The notes: generated by a model from the letters alone, not told the origin. DNA of 64,000 nt from Alteromonadaceae bacterium 2753L.S.0a.02 (GCA_007827375.1 VISH01000002.1:2257001-2321000); one strand, 5' to 3'; counted from the stretch's first letter, positions 27,206 through 35,761 are shown. Numbers and translations: made by a program.

Positions 27206-28273
27206 GTGATGCAACGAAAAGTGCGCAATTGTAATACACACCGCTGGTACAAATCATCCGTAACTCTGGGTTTGATTGGTGTTCTCATGCTGGTTTGGCA
27301 CAGTGCCTCGGGGGAGGAGCTGATTGATGAGTCTGGCATTGAAAAATTCTGGGCTAGCATGCCGCAGCACCGATTTTTTACCACACAAGATGGTGTACGC
27401 ATTGCCTACCGCAGTTTTATTCACCCTAAGCCGAAAGCTCTGGTGGTCATCGTTTCCGGGCGTACGGAAACTTTTCTGAAATATCAAGAGTTGATTTTCG
27501 ACTTGTACCAGCGCGGTTATTCCGTGTATCAGCACGACCACCGTGGGCAGGGGCTTTCTGGGCGCTTGTTGGATGACCCACTCAAGGGGCATGTTGAGAA
27601 TTTTGGAGATTACGTTACTGATTTGCACCAGTTCATGAATCAAGTGGTACAGCCAACAGGCGCAGGCCCGTATTTACTGTTGTCGCATTCTCTAGGCGGT
27701 GCCGTGGCTATTCGCTATATGGCGCAGTACCCCAAAGATTTCGCCGCTGCTGTGTTAGGTTCACCAATGCTTGCGCCAAACACCGGTCCCGCGGGTACCT
27801 GCTTACTGGCCTCGCTAATTGGCAAGGCGTGCGGTGATTGTTCTACACCTTCCAGTAAACCTGAGACTTTCGAAGAACGTTTTGCGCAAAACCGACTGAC
27901 GCATTCCAAACAACGGTTTCGCGTAAAAGAAGACATATTCCATGAAACGCCCGCGGCAGCGATTGCGGCGCCTACTTTCGGATGGGTGGAGCAGGCCTGC
28001 GCTATTCGGCGTGACTTGCTCGATGATGCGGCGAAGCTGGATACACCAATTATGCTGCTGCAGGCGGGAGCTGATACTGTGGTATTGAATGAGCCGCAGG
28101 ATGAATTCTGTCGTCGATTAAACCGAATGGGAAAACCTGCCTGCCAGGGCGGAAAACCTCACGTTATCCCTAATGCTTTCCACGAATTGTATTTTGAAGC
28201 GGATGAATATCGTACTCCAGCATTACAAGCCACTTATGACTTCTTCGAGCGCTATGGCCGCGTTCCCCGGTAA
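27206..28273 (+). CDS. Alpha/beta hydrolase, lysophospholipase-like (PldB type), with signal peptide or anchor
   Basis: The 355-residue protein starts with a basic segment and a hydrophobic stretch (SVTLGLIGVLMLVWHSASG), so it is likely exported or anchored. The hydrolase core has VSGRTETFLKYQEL, HDHRGQGLSG, the nucleophile serine in LLSHSLGGAVA, an aspartate in LLQAGADTVVLNEP and the C-terminal histidine in NAFHELYFE. This resembles lysophospholipase L2 and monoacylglycerol lipases. The starts of this gene and mnmA are only 6 bases apart in opposite directions, so their promoters must overlap the coding regions or this start lies further in. Confidence 0.82.
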   Translation: MMQRKVRNCNTHRWYKSSVTLGLIGVLMLVWHSASGEELIDESGIEKFWASMPQHRFFTTQDGVRIAYRSFIHPKPKALVVIVSGRTETFLKYQELIFDLYQRGYSVYQHDHRGQGLSGRLLDDPLKGHVENFGDYVTDLHQFMNQVVQPTGAGPYLLLSHSLGGAVAIRYMAQYPKDFAAAVLGSPMLAPNTGPAGTCLLASLIGKACGDCSTPSSKPETFEERFAQNRLTHSKQRFRVKEDIFHETPAAAIAAPTFGWVEQACAIRRDLLDDAAKLDTPIMLLQAGADTVVLNEPQDEFCRRLNRMGKPACQGGKPHVIPNAFHELYFEADEYRTPALQATYDFFERYGRVPR

Positions 28274-28284
28274 GGCGGTTATCG

Positions 28285-28608
28285 CTAGGGCTTGTATTTG
28301 CGAACCGTGTGAATCACATAATCGCTTTCAAAATAAACGGTGAATGCCTCGTATTCCCAGAAGTAAATGGGCGGTTCGCCAGTGGGGCCGTTTTTGCTGA
28401 CGGGGGTACCAAACCCGGCTTCCACATCGGCTTTACTCATGCCCTTGCGGGGAATCGGCAGGTTCCATTTTTCCGCGCCAGTGGATTCGTTATAGTTGCT
28501 ACCCTGCGGCATGGCAAGCGTATCGGCGAGCCCGCTGCCACTGAGTGTGGAAGCCACGATAACAGCGGTGAGAAGGCTGGCTGTACGGGGGAATAGGGCA
28601 GTTTTCAT
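28285..28608 (-). CDS. Small exported protein, conserved hypothetical
   Basis: A 107-residue protein with a clear signal peptide (hydrophobic 8-27, cleavage probably after GLA). The mature part has a SmpA/OmlA-like pattern: PIPRKGMSKADVEAGFGTP, then PPIYFWEYEAFTVYFES and VIHTVRKYKP. It may be a small periplasmic beta-rich protein. Function is not known to me. It shares the minus strand with the PilZ gene 26 bases upstream. Confidence 0.75.
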   Translation of the reverse strand: MKTALFPRTASLLTAVIVASTLSGSGLADTLAMPQGSNYNESTGAEKWNLPIPRKGMSKADVEAGFGTPVSKNGPTGEPPIYFWEYEAFTVYFESDYVIHTVRKYKP

Positions 28609-28634
28609 GGGTGTATCCTCTTCGAATCCTATGG

Positions 28635-29228
28635 TCAGCGCGCGGGTTTATTCTGAGTAACCTGTGCTTTTAGTATTTGGCGTGACAATTCTTGCCGATC
28701 CTTGTCTGCAAGTCTGTGAAATCGTGCTGCAACCTGGTATTGATCGTCGCGCGGCTCGCAGCGAATGACTTTTGCGAAGACTACCACGGGAGCATAGTTG
28801 GGTAAAAATATCATTCTAAGCGCAAGGTAGTTTCCCTTGTAGATAGCGCGTTCTGCGATAAAGGCTATGCCATCTTCGCTGACGTTAATGCGTGTTTTAG
28901 GTTTGTCTCTAGCCATCCCGGTTTGTGCAAATAGGGTGTGGCGGGCAATCAGGTCGATTTTACTGCTTAGCGTTTGCAGGTAGTCACCCAGGAGTCGGTT
29001 TTTTTCGGTAAGAAGACGTAACGTTTGGGCGTTGTCGCGGTCCAATCGCCGTAATTCATTGATCAACCCAAGTGAAACAGCATCATCAAACTCCACTTCG
29101 GGGCTGTCGTTCTCGGCAGTGTATGCTTCCACCAGTTTATAGTCGAAGATGACATCCTGGCTGATGCGAAAAAAATCACGCTTTTCGCGTTCTGGTTTTT
29201 TTTTCAGATCTTGCGGTTTTTCGCTCAT
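28635..29228 (-). CDS. PilZ-domain protein with cyclic di-GMP binding motifs
   Basis: A 197-residue protein with a charged N terminus and a PilZ domain. The RxxxR motif is RDFFR near residues 16-20. The second motif N-x-S-x-x-G appears as NVSEDG near residue 117. Having both, unlike the short PilZ protein at 8470-8823, it should bind cyclic di-GMP. Between the motifs there is a helical region (LGLINELRRLDRDNAQTL). It is divergent from lolC, an arrangement also present in Pseudomonas. The partner is unknown. Confidence 0.82.
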   Translation of the reverse strand: MSEKPQDLKKKPEREKRDFFRISQDVIFDYKLVEAYTAENDSPEVEFDDAVSLGLINELRRLDRDNAQTLRLLTEKNRLLGDYLQTLSSKIDLIARHTLFAQTGMARDKPKTRINVSEDGIAFIAERAIYKGNYLALRMIFLPNYAPVVVFAKVIRCEPRDDQYQVAARFHRLADKDRQELSRQILKAQVTQNKPAR

Positions 29229-29309
29229 TTTTTAAACGTATTTGTGCAGGTACCCTTGTAAAGAATAGTAGCACTTGTGACTTGTTGCGTTCTTCTGTTT
29301 AATCGCGCC

Positions 29310-30566
29310 ATGATAACGAACCTGCAAAATTCCTTACCCCTCTACATTGGCTTGCGGTACACCCGGGCGAAACAGCGTAACGGCTTTATTTCCTTCGTGA
29401 GCCTGTTCGCGCTTATCGGTATGGCATTGGGCGTGTTTGCATTAATCGTGGTACTTTCCGTGATGAATGGCTTCGATCATGAATTGAAGCAGCGCATTTT
29501 ACGCGTGGTTCCTCATGGTTTCCTCTCGACGAAAGCCCCTTTATTAGATTGGCAACCGCTGGCCCAGAAAATTCAAAACACGCCTGGCTTGCTGGCGAGC
29601 GCCCCCTACATTGAAGGTCAGGGATTGCTAAGTTACGCCGGCACCGTTAAGCCCATTCAAATACAGGGTATAGACCCTGAGTACGAGCGAAATATTTCTG
29701 TAGTTAGCAACTATATGACACTCGGTACGCTAGAAAATCTCCAAGCGGGCGAATATGGGATTGTAATGGGGCGCCTGGTAGCCCGTTATATGGGGCTCAC
29801 GACGGGTGATAAAGTTTCGCTGACATTACCGCAAGTGTCCGTGACGCCCGCGGGTATATTCCCTCGTTCCAAGCGTTTCACGCTGGTAGGGGTATTTGAA
29901 GTTGGCGCGCCAGTCGATCAATTCTTAACACTTATTCATATTGATGATGCAAAAAAATTATTTCGAAAAGGAGAAGCCATTGACGGCCTGCATTTGAAGT
30001 TTGATGACATATATCGAGCACCCGTTGCCGTGCAGGCCATGGCAAAAACGCTGGGTGATAATTATGTCGCTAAAGACTGGAGCCAAACTCAGGGCAGCTT
30101 GTTTCAAGCGGTAAAGATGGAAAAAACAGTTGTTGGCATGATGCTTGGCATTATTATCGCGGTGGCTGCGTTTAATATTGTTACCAGCCTGGTAATGATG
30201 GTCGCAGAAAAACGGAGCGATATTGCGGTGTTACGAACTCTGGGGATGACGCGTTGGCATATTATAAAAATATTTATAGTGCAGGGGCTGAGTCTTGGTT
30301 TGGGCGGAATTTTAATTGGTGCTGTTCTGGGCGTTGCCACTGCTGTTTACTTGCCGAATGTCATGCAAATTATTGAACAAGTTACAGGCTTTCAAGTGTT
30401 TGATCCCGATGTGTATTTTGTCGCTTATCTGCCCTCTAACTGGCAACCCATAGATACTTTGCTGGTGTGCTCTCTAGCGAGCTGTATTGCTTTTCTAGCC
30501 ACTGTTTACCCTGCTTATCGCGCCTCTAAAATCGAACCCGCCGAAGCACTACGATACGACATGTAA
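29310..30566 (+). CDS. lolC: Lipoprotein-releasing ABC transporter membrane subunit LolC
   Basis: LolC and LolE form, with LolD, the inner-membrane exporter that hands mature lipoproteins to LolA. The protein has an N-terminal membrane segment (VSLFALIGMALGVFALIVVL), a large periplasmic domain, and three C-terminal segments with the FtsX-type block AEKRSDIAVLRTLGMTRWHI. The start at ATG 29310 gives MITNLQNSLPLYIGLRY, the standard N terminus; an upstream frame extension is not family-like. lolD follows after two bases. Confidence 0.95.
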   Translation: MITNLQNSLPLYIGLRYTRAKQRNGFISFVSLFALIGMALGVFALIVVLSVMNGFDHELKQRILRVVPHGFLSTKAPLLDWQPLAQKIQNTPGLLASAPYIEGQGLLSYAGTVKPIQIQGIDPEYERNISVVSNYMTLGTLENLQAGEYGIVMGRLVARYMGLTTGDKVSLTLPQVSVTPAGIFPRSKRFTLVGVFEVGAPVDQFLTLIHIDDAKKLFRKGEAIDGLHLKFDDIYRAPVAVQAMAKTLGDNYVAKDWSQTQGSLFQAVKMEKTVVGMMLGIIIAVAAFNIVTSLVMMVAEKRSDIAVLRTLGMTRWHIIKIFIVQGLSLGLGGILIGAVLGVATAVYLPNVMQIIEQVTGFQVFDPDVYFVAYLPSNWQPIDTLLVCSLASCIAFLATVYPAYRASKIEPAEALRYDM

Positions 30567-30568
30567 CT

Positions 30569-31249
30569 ATGAATAAATGTGTTCTTACCTGTAAAGGTGT
30601 TGTTAAAAATTACAATCAGGGCCCGCAACTGGTTAAAGTGCTAAGCGGCATAGATTTTAGTGTTCATGAGAGAGAGCACATTGCAATTGTGGGTGCATCG
30701 GGTAGCGGTAAGAGCACACTGCTTAACGTGCTTGGTGGATTGGATAAGCCTGATGACGGGGAAGTGGAAATCTTAGGTCAGGCCTTTTCCCGTTGCAGTG
30801 ACAATGAGCGCGGCCGTATACGCAATCAATCGTTAGGGTTTGTTTACCAGTTTCACCATCTTTTACCTGAATTTACGGCATTGGAAAACGTGGCGATGCC
30901 CTTGCTAATTAGTGGCGAACACAAAAAAAACGCCAATCGCACAGCGGCGCAAATACTTGAGCAAGTGGGATTAAATGAACGTGTAGCTCATAAACCTTCA
31001 GAACTTTCTGGCGGCGAGCGGCAAAGGGTTGCGATTGCGCGCGCATTGGCAAACCAACCTCAATGCGTGTTAATGGATGAACCCACGGGAAATCTGGATA
31101 CAGCCAACGCAGCAGCAATTCAACAGCTTATGAAGAAACTTAGCCATGAATTAGCGACGAGTTTTATTGTAGTAACGCATGACGTGGGTTTTGCAAATAC
31201 CATGGATGTGAAATACGAACTAAAAGAGGGTGTACTCGTTTCGGCTTAG
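30569..31249 (+). CDS. lolD: Lipoprotein-releasing ABC transporter ATPase LolD
   Basis: The 226-residue ATPase powers lipoprotein release. Walker A is GASGSGKST, the Q-loop region VYQFHHLLPEFTALENV includes the LolD-typical segment, the signature is LSGGERQRVAIARAL, and Walker B is CVLMDEPTGNLD. It sits between its two membrane partners. Confidence 0.97.
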   Translation: MNKCVLTCKGVVKNYNQGPQLVKVLSGIDFSVHEREHIAIVGASGSGKSTLLNVLGGLDKPDDGEVEILGQAFSRCSDNERGRIRNQSLGFVYQFHHLLPEFTALENVAMPLLISGEHKKNANRTAAQILEQVGLNERVAHKPSELSGGERQRVAIARALANQPQCVLMDEPTGNLDTANAAAIQQLMKKLSHELATSFIVVTHDVGFANTMDVKYELKEGVLVSA

Positions 31250-31269
31250 CCAACGCACACGGATTTACC

Positions 31270-32499
31270 ATGCAATTACCGATGTTTATAGGTTTACGAT
31301 ACGCAGGAGCGCGACGGCGCAGCCAGTTGGTGTCATTTCTATCGGCGATTTCGGTTACCGGATTAATTGTGGGGGTGGCACTGCTGCTTGCGGTGCTTTC
31401 CATTATGAACGGCTTCGACAGAGAACTGCGCGAACGCATTCTCGGCCTGGTGCCACAGGCCGCTGTGTTTGAGCGCGGTGGTATGACTAATTGGCAAGCT
31501 GTTGTAGACACCCTATTGACCGATGAGCGTGTTGCTGCCGCAGCGCCGTTTGTTCAGGTAGACGGGCTGGCAAGCCATGGAACTGCAACCGCACCGGTAC
31601 TTCTTTATGGTATCGAACCAGAAGTCGAACGTTCTGTTTCGAAAATTACCGATTACATCTCAGAAGCTTCTTTAAAAAAATTACAAGCGAATAGCAGCTA
31701 TGTGTTGCTGGGTAAAGAAGTAGCAAAAAAATTACACCTTAATGCAGGTGATAAATTTATGGTTGTGGTGCCCGATGCAACAGGTTCCACCAAAGCGCCG
31801 CATATAGAATATTTTGAATTGCTCGAGGTAATTCATTCTCGTACGGAACTGGATAACAGCCTCGCACTGACTTCATTGCAGCAGGCTGCGCGCCTCGCCG
31901 GCAGGGGCGACGCGGTGACGGGCGTACGACTCAAACTTAAAGACATATTCGAAGCACCGGAAGTGGTGTACGAAAATTTAATTAAACTCGGCGTTGGCTT
32001 TTACGGCACCAATTGGAAACGCACTCATTACAACCTGTACCACGCCATTCATATGTCTAAGAATCTAGTGGGTTTGTTGATGTCTCTAATTGTGGCCATT
32101 GCCGCTTTCAATATCATATCAACATTGATTATGGTGGTAGTTGATAAGCAGGGCGACATTGCCATACTACGCACTTTGGGCGCATCCACACGCACTATAA
32201 TGTTGATATTTATAGTTCAGGGCTCGTTTATTGGGCTTGTAGGCACCATTATTGGTATCGCTGTCGGTTGTGGGCTCGCGCTTGTGGCGCAGGATATACT
32301 GCAACTTCTACAATTTTTATTTGCCGTTGAATTTTTAAAATCTGACGTTTATCCGCTCACCTATTTACCAACGGAAATTAAAATCGCTGATATTTCACAG
32401 GTAGGCCTAACTGCATTAGCCCTTAGTTTTTTGGCAACCCTGTATCCTGCTTATCGTGCCTCTAAAGTTCAGCCGGCGGATGCATTGCGCTACGAATAA
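31270..32499 (+). CDS. lolE: Lipoprotein-releasing ABC transporter membrane subunit LolE
   Basis: Paralogue of LolC with the same layout: an N-terminal membrane segment (ISVTGLIVGVALLLAVLSIM), a periplasmic domain, and three C-terminal segments with VDKQGDIAILRTLGASTRTI. The 409-residue length is normal. Its stop codon ends 3 bases before the convergent integron integrase, which marks the exact border between housekeeping DNA and the integron. Confidence 0.95.
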   Translation: MQLPMFIGLRYAGARRRSQLVSFLSAISVTGLIVGVALLLAVLSIMNGFDRELRERILGLVPQAAVFERGGMTNWQAVVDTLLTDERVAAAAPFVQVDGLASHGTATAPVLLYGIEPEVERSVSKITDYISEASLKKLQANSSYVLLGKEVAKKLHLNAGDKFMVVVPDATGSTKAPHIEYFELLEVIHSRTELDNSLALTSLQQAARLAGRGDAVTGVRLKLKDIFEAPEVVYENLIKLGVGFYGTNWKRTHYNLYHAIHMSKNLVGLLMSLIVAIAAFNIISTLIMVVVDKQGDIAILRTLGASTRTIMLIFIVQGSFIGLVGTIIGIAVGCGLALVAQDILQLLQFLFAVEFLKSDVYPLTYLPTEIKIADISQVGLTALALSFLATLYPAYRASKVQPADALRYE

Positions 32500-32502
32500 A
32501 TG

Positions 32503-33585
32503 CTAAACCGCCAGTGCCACGATATAATTCATTTCGGGTTCTTTTATTTCATTTTGAAGTTTAGAGTTGAACGACTCGTAAGCGTCAAATTCGTCTGACA
32601 AACTTACATCCAAAGGACTTTTTACACCGCGCTCGTGTATGCCCACTACATGCGTATAAATTTGTGTGGTAGAAAGCTCTTTGTGGCCGAGCAACTCCTG
32701 AATGTTGCGAATGTCTGCTCCTGCTCTTAAAAGATTGGTGGCAAAACTATGCCGAAAGGTGTGGCAACTGGCTTTCTTGAATATTCCTGCAGCCTTTAAG
32801 GCTTCTTTTACTTTTCGTTGTACTTGCTGTTCACCCAAATGATGGCGACGGATTACACCAGAGCGCGGATCGACGGCTCGACCGGGGGACGGAAAAACAT
32901 ATTGCCACGCAGGCTCTTTGGGGGCATTCGGATATTTTTTAGCAAGTGCGTTGGGTAGATAAACTTCGCCGTAACCTTCTTCCATATCGCGCCTGTGAAG
33001 CGCAATCACCAGAGCAATTTGTGCTTTCAGTTTGGGAATAAGGGTGTGGGGCAAGAGGGTACGACGAGATTTCATGCCCTTACTTTCCCTTACAAACAAA
33101 CAGCAGGCTTCGAAATCGACATCTTGTACGCGTAGCCGCACGGCTTCCATAACTCGCAAACCACTACCGTACATTAATGAAGCAATTACGCGATAAATAC
33201 CGTCGAGCTGGGAGAGCACTGACATTGCTTCCCGGTGGCTGAAAACCGTGGGCAAAATGCGAGGGCGTGTGCTGGGAGTAAAAGCTAAATCGCCAACATC
33301 TTGGTGTAGAAATTGTTGAAATAAAAATACAAGTGAATTTAAGGCAGTTTTCTGCGTGTTTACCGAACAGTTCCTATGCACTGCGAGATGGCTGAGATAT
33401 TCATCAATGTGTTGGGCGTTTAGAGTGCTTGGGTGCTGCTTGTTATGGAAACGAATAAAATCCACAACCCAGCCACAATAGGTCTTTTCAGTACGATACG
33501 CCAACTGTTTGGCACGCATACACTCCCTAAGCTGGTCCATAAACCGGGTGGGTTTAGTTGGCAGCAATGGGCGAATATCATCCAT
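32503..33585 (-). CDS. intI: Integron integrase IntI
   Basis: A tyrosine recombinase that captures and shuffles cassettes by attI x attC and attC x attC recombination. The catalytic set is visible: Arg144 (GSGLRVMEAVRL), a lysine near 169-172 (ESKGMKS), His275 and Arg278 (CHTFRHSFAT), His301 (ELLGHKEL) and the nucleophile Tyr310 (TTQIYTH). Between Arg144 and His275 is the insertion unique to integron integrases, around EVYLPNALAKKYPNAPKEPAW. The protein is 360 residues; a tail of about 30 residues after VKSPLDV is longer than in many IntI proteins. Its 5' end faces the cassette array, the normal arrangement. Nothing suggests it is broken. Confidence 0.97.
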   Translation of the reverse strand: MDDIRPLLPTKPTRFMDQLRECMRAKQLAYRTEKTYCGWVVDFIRFHNKQHPSTLNAQHIDEYLSHLAVHRNCSVNTQKTALNSLVFLFQQFLHQDVGDLAFTPSTRPRILPTVFSHREAMSVLSQLDGIYRVIASLMYGSGLRVMEAVRLRVQDVDFEACCLFVRESKGMKSRRTLLPHTLIPKLKAQIALVIALHRRDMEEGYGEVYLPNALAKKYPNAPKEPAWQYVFPSPGRAVDPRSGVIRRHHLGEQQVQRKVKEALKAAGIFKKASCHTFRHSFATNLLRAGADIRNIQELLGHKELSTTQIYTHVVGIHERGVKSPLDVSLSDEFDAYESFNSKLQNEIKEPEMNYIVALAV

Positions 33586-33600
33586 GTGATCATCTCAAAA

Positions 33601-33620
33601 TACTGTTTATAAAAACAGTA
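33601..33620 (-). promoter_or_regulatory. LexA (SOS) operator in front of intI
   Basis: TACTGT-N8-ACAGTA is a full palindrome match to the gammaproteobacterial LexA operator (CTG-N10-CAG with TA flanks). It lies 15 bases upstream of the intI ATG. Read on the minus strand, a TTGCGC -35 candidate lies 17 bases from a TACTGT -10 candidate that overlaps the box, so LexA bound here would block the promoter. SOS control of intI is established for Vibrio and class 1 integrons. Confidence 0.9.
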
Positions 33621-33910
33621 TCATCTACTTAAGTTGTGCGCAAGAATAAATAGCCTTTATATTAGAACCGCGCTTTGTAGGTGTATTAATAAAAATTTGT
33701 TTTGTATCAGTAGGTTAGGTGAATTTGACCATTATTGTATATACGCCCTTAGGGCAATATGTACTACAAGTGTTTTGTTAAATATAAGATGTAAATTATT
33801 GAAATTTATAGAGTTAATGGTTGTCTAGCTTTGTTGATGGCCGAAATATCTGCCCTTGGGGCGGTTTTTAAGAAATATGCGTCTTTAGGACGCAGATTCA
33901 AATGTTAGTG
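33621..33910 (+). other. Integron leader and attI region
   Basis: About 285 AT-rich bases between intI and the first cassette, with no credible gene. The attI crossover is G33904|T33905, fixed by comparing K1 with its second copy K13, whose first base is T40268. The last 60 bases should be attI. Three short GC palindromes occur: GCCCTTAGGGC (33745-33755), GCCCTTGGGGC (33852-33862, then GGTTTTT) and GCGTC-TTTAG-GACGC (33879-33893). The cassette promoter Pc must lie here or within intI; I could not identify it with confidence. Confidence 0.75.
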
Positions 33911-33933
33911 CTCAATATAGATAAAGAGGTATC

Positions 33934-34263
33934 ATAAAAATTAAAATCAAGCTATTTATATTCCTGTGTTTTTTTTCTTCGCAGGTCTTCTCCGCAAATG
34001 ATGGTGTAATTACATCTATTGCGTTTGCGGGCGAAAACATGTCGAGTCACCCCGATGTTGTTCAAATTCAAATCGAAGGAGGTTATGAATCTGGTGATTG
34101 CAGTAAGGTCCATGCAGCCATCCGTAAAGGCGACGAGCACTTAATTTCTGCGGCCTTATCTTCGTATGCAATGGGTAAGCCTATAAAAGTTTGGCTAAAT
34201 GAGAGTGACTCATATTTCCCGTCACAAAAAAGATGTGTAATAACTATGATTACGCTTTCGTAA
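33934..34263 (+). pseudogene. K1: secreted two-cysteine family gene with lost start codon
   Basis: This frame equals the 109-residue protein of cassette K13 (40297-40626) in length and almost every base. The K13 start ATG is ATA here (33934-33936). No ATG, GTG or TTG in frame lies between the upstream in-frame stop (TAA, 33922-33924) and the signal peptide, so the exported product should not be made. An internal Met at 34039 would yield a form without signal peptide. One more difference changes an Ala codon to Ser. The cassette spans 33905-34376 and holds the first position next to attI, where expression from Pc is strongest. Confidence 0.8.
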
Positions 34264-34268
34264 GCTGG

Positions 34269-34382
34269 CACTAACAAAAAGTTCAACCTGACCTCCGCTG
34301 CGTCGTTTGTTTTTGTGGCTTTACGCTCACGCTACCACAAAAACAAACAACTCCGCTGCGGCAGGTTAACTTGGCGTTATAC
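34269..34382 (+). other. attC of K1
   Basis: It runs from the R'' core (ACTAAC) to the R' core at GTTATAC, with crossover G34376|T34377. Two long arms pair: TCAACCTGACCTCCGCTGC with its right-hand counterpart ending GCGGCAGGTTAACTTG. Confidence 0.85.
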
Positions 34383-34805
34383 CGCGTCGAGTGGGTTTTT
34401 TAGCGAGTGCAGCGTGAAAATTAGTAAAGGGTCTTAGCGCACATTTTGGGGTTATCGGTTCGCAAGGTTTTAGGTTTTGTTGGCTCTAGCGCGTAGCAAG
34501 GTTAGTGGTACTCACTATTTAGTTTATCTCAGGGTATGTGCCACCATTGCTAGAAATTCGTAATTCATAATGGTGCCAAGAAACCTTTGGAAAGTATTGT
34601 GGCTTCGTTCTTCATGGGTTCCCAAAGTGCGGAGTAGAATTTAAATTAGGTGGCTCCGTTCGGTGCGCTTTCGCGCAAGGACTTAGGTGGTGTCGCTTTA
34701 TAACCAATTGGTCAACTTGACACAGCCTGCTACGCGCCTTTTTGGGGTGGCTGCGCCACTTTACCCCAAAAAGCCACTCCACAGGCCGTGCAAGTTACCT
34801 CAGCG
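34377..34805 (+). repeat. K2: non-coding cassette, type A1 (429 bp)
   Basis: Begins TTATACCGCGTCGAG and has no credible gene. It is one of four near-identical A1 copies (K2, K10, K23, K46). Conserved pairing GTGGTAC with GTGCCAC and a TGCGC-N4-GCGCA hairpin lie in the body. Its attC spans 34698-34811. Confidence 0.82.
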
Positions 34806-35246
34806 TTATACAACCCATGGAATTTGTCGCTAAACGTGGTTCTGAGGAAAATTATCGCGGAATTTAAGGAAATTGGTTCCACTATTTGGCAATGAAACCG
34901 CCGCCTTCGGCCGCGAATGTCAGGGTTAAGTGGCTTCGTTCCTGGTGGGTTAAAACGGTAAAACAAAATTGCTCATAGCTGTTCGCAAAATTAAGCTTCC
35001 TGCTAATAGTAATATTGTTTTACCTAGCTGTAGCGCAAGTTCGTAGCTAGTAGCCTTCGTTCATTGTGCTAAAGAAATAAGCTGTGCGGTAAGGTTTAGG
35101 TTTATCGCACAATTGCAGTAATATCAGGTTGGTTTTAGTGCAGTGGTAAGAGCAAAGTGGGTTGTCTAACCAGTTGCTCCACACTCGCCCCAACAAGTTG
35201 GGGCTGGACCTCCGCTGCTGCGCAGCTCCGGCCTGTGAGCAAAGCG
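34806..35246 (+). repeat. K3: non-coding cassette, type B (441 bp)
   Basis: Begins TTATACAACCCATGG. No gene. It carries hairpin H2 (GGTAAAACAAAATTGCT with a right arm near 35006-35022) and H3 (TGTGCGGTAA with TTATCGCACA). Hairpin H1 is partly decayed in this copy. attC 35164-35252. Confidence 0.82.
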
Positions 35247-35257
35247 TTAGGTGAAAC

Positions 35258-35650
35258 ATGATTGAGCACAACTGGTCGGAAAAAGAGTGTCTGGATTGCT
35301 TGAGTCATGAGGCCATTGGCGTGGAATTATCAAGAAATGTCGCGCGAAAATTACGTAGTGGTAAGAGTATATATAACCAACACCGAGATTATTGTGGTCA
35401 TGGTTTAACGTATAAAGAAGGGAAATATTGTTTTATCGTAGTGCATGATGGATGGTTAGGATATAGCGAAGTAATAGCATCCTTCGATAGTGAAGAAAGC
35501 TTTGTATCATTTTTATCACGACAGTCTGATTTCACTTTATCAGGTGCGTCAATGCAGGAACCCGTTTTTTATACAGAAGATAGGTTTTTATTAAATAATC
35601 AAAGGCTAACTAAAAAGGCTCTGGGCAGTGGGGCTGTGTTTCGCACCTAA
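35258..35650 (+). CDS. K4: hypothetical protein, 130 residues
   Basis: The only frame of cassette K4 (35247-35755). It starts 11 bases after the crossover, which is typical of integron cassettes. The protein is soluble-looking, with three cysteines in the first half (ECLDCLS, RDYCGHG), the segment YCFIVVHDGWLGYSEVIASF and an acidic serine-rich middle. There is no signal peptide or membrane segment, and I recognise no family. The stop lies inside the start of its attC. It is preceded by the type B cassette K3. Confidence 0.75.
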   Translation: MIEHNWSEKECLDCLSHEAIGVELSRNVARKLRSGKSIYNQHRDYCGHGLTYKEGKYCFIVVHDGWLGYSEVIASFDSEESFVSFLSRQSDFTLSGASMQEPVFYTEDRFLLNNQRLTKKALGSGAVFRT

Positions 35651-35761
35651 CCAAGGTAGCCACCAGACCCGCACTGCGACGCTTGGTTTTGTGCATTCGC
35701 TCTGCTCATTCTTGCACAAATCCAAGTGCCGCAGTGCGGGCTGGTGCTACTGGCGTTATGC
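35645..35761 (+). other. attC of K4
   Basis: The R'' core ACCTAAC fits RYYYAAC perfectly. Arms around GTAGCCACCAGACCCGCACTG pair with the right side ending CAGTGCGGGCTGGTGCTACT. Crossover G35755|T35756. Sequence differs from the common attC class, so K4 may have another origin. Confidence 0.88.

Noticed and set aside
33799..33827. TTGAAA-N17-TGTCTA as the cassette promoter Pc
   Set aside because: The -10 element is poor and other AT-rich matches exist nearby. Without transcript ends I cannot place Pc.
33952..34140. Antisense frame in K1, also present in K13
   Set aside because: It lies opposite the exported-protein gene and is conserved only because the cassettes are copies. No start signal.
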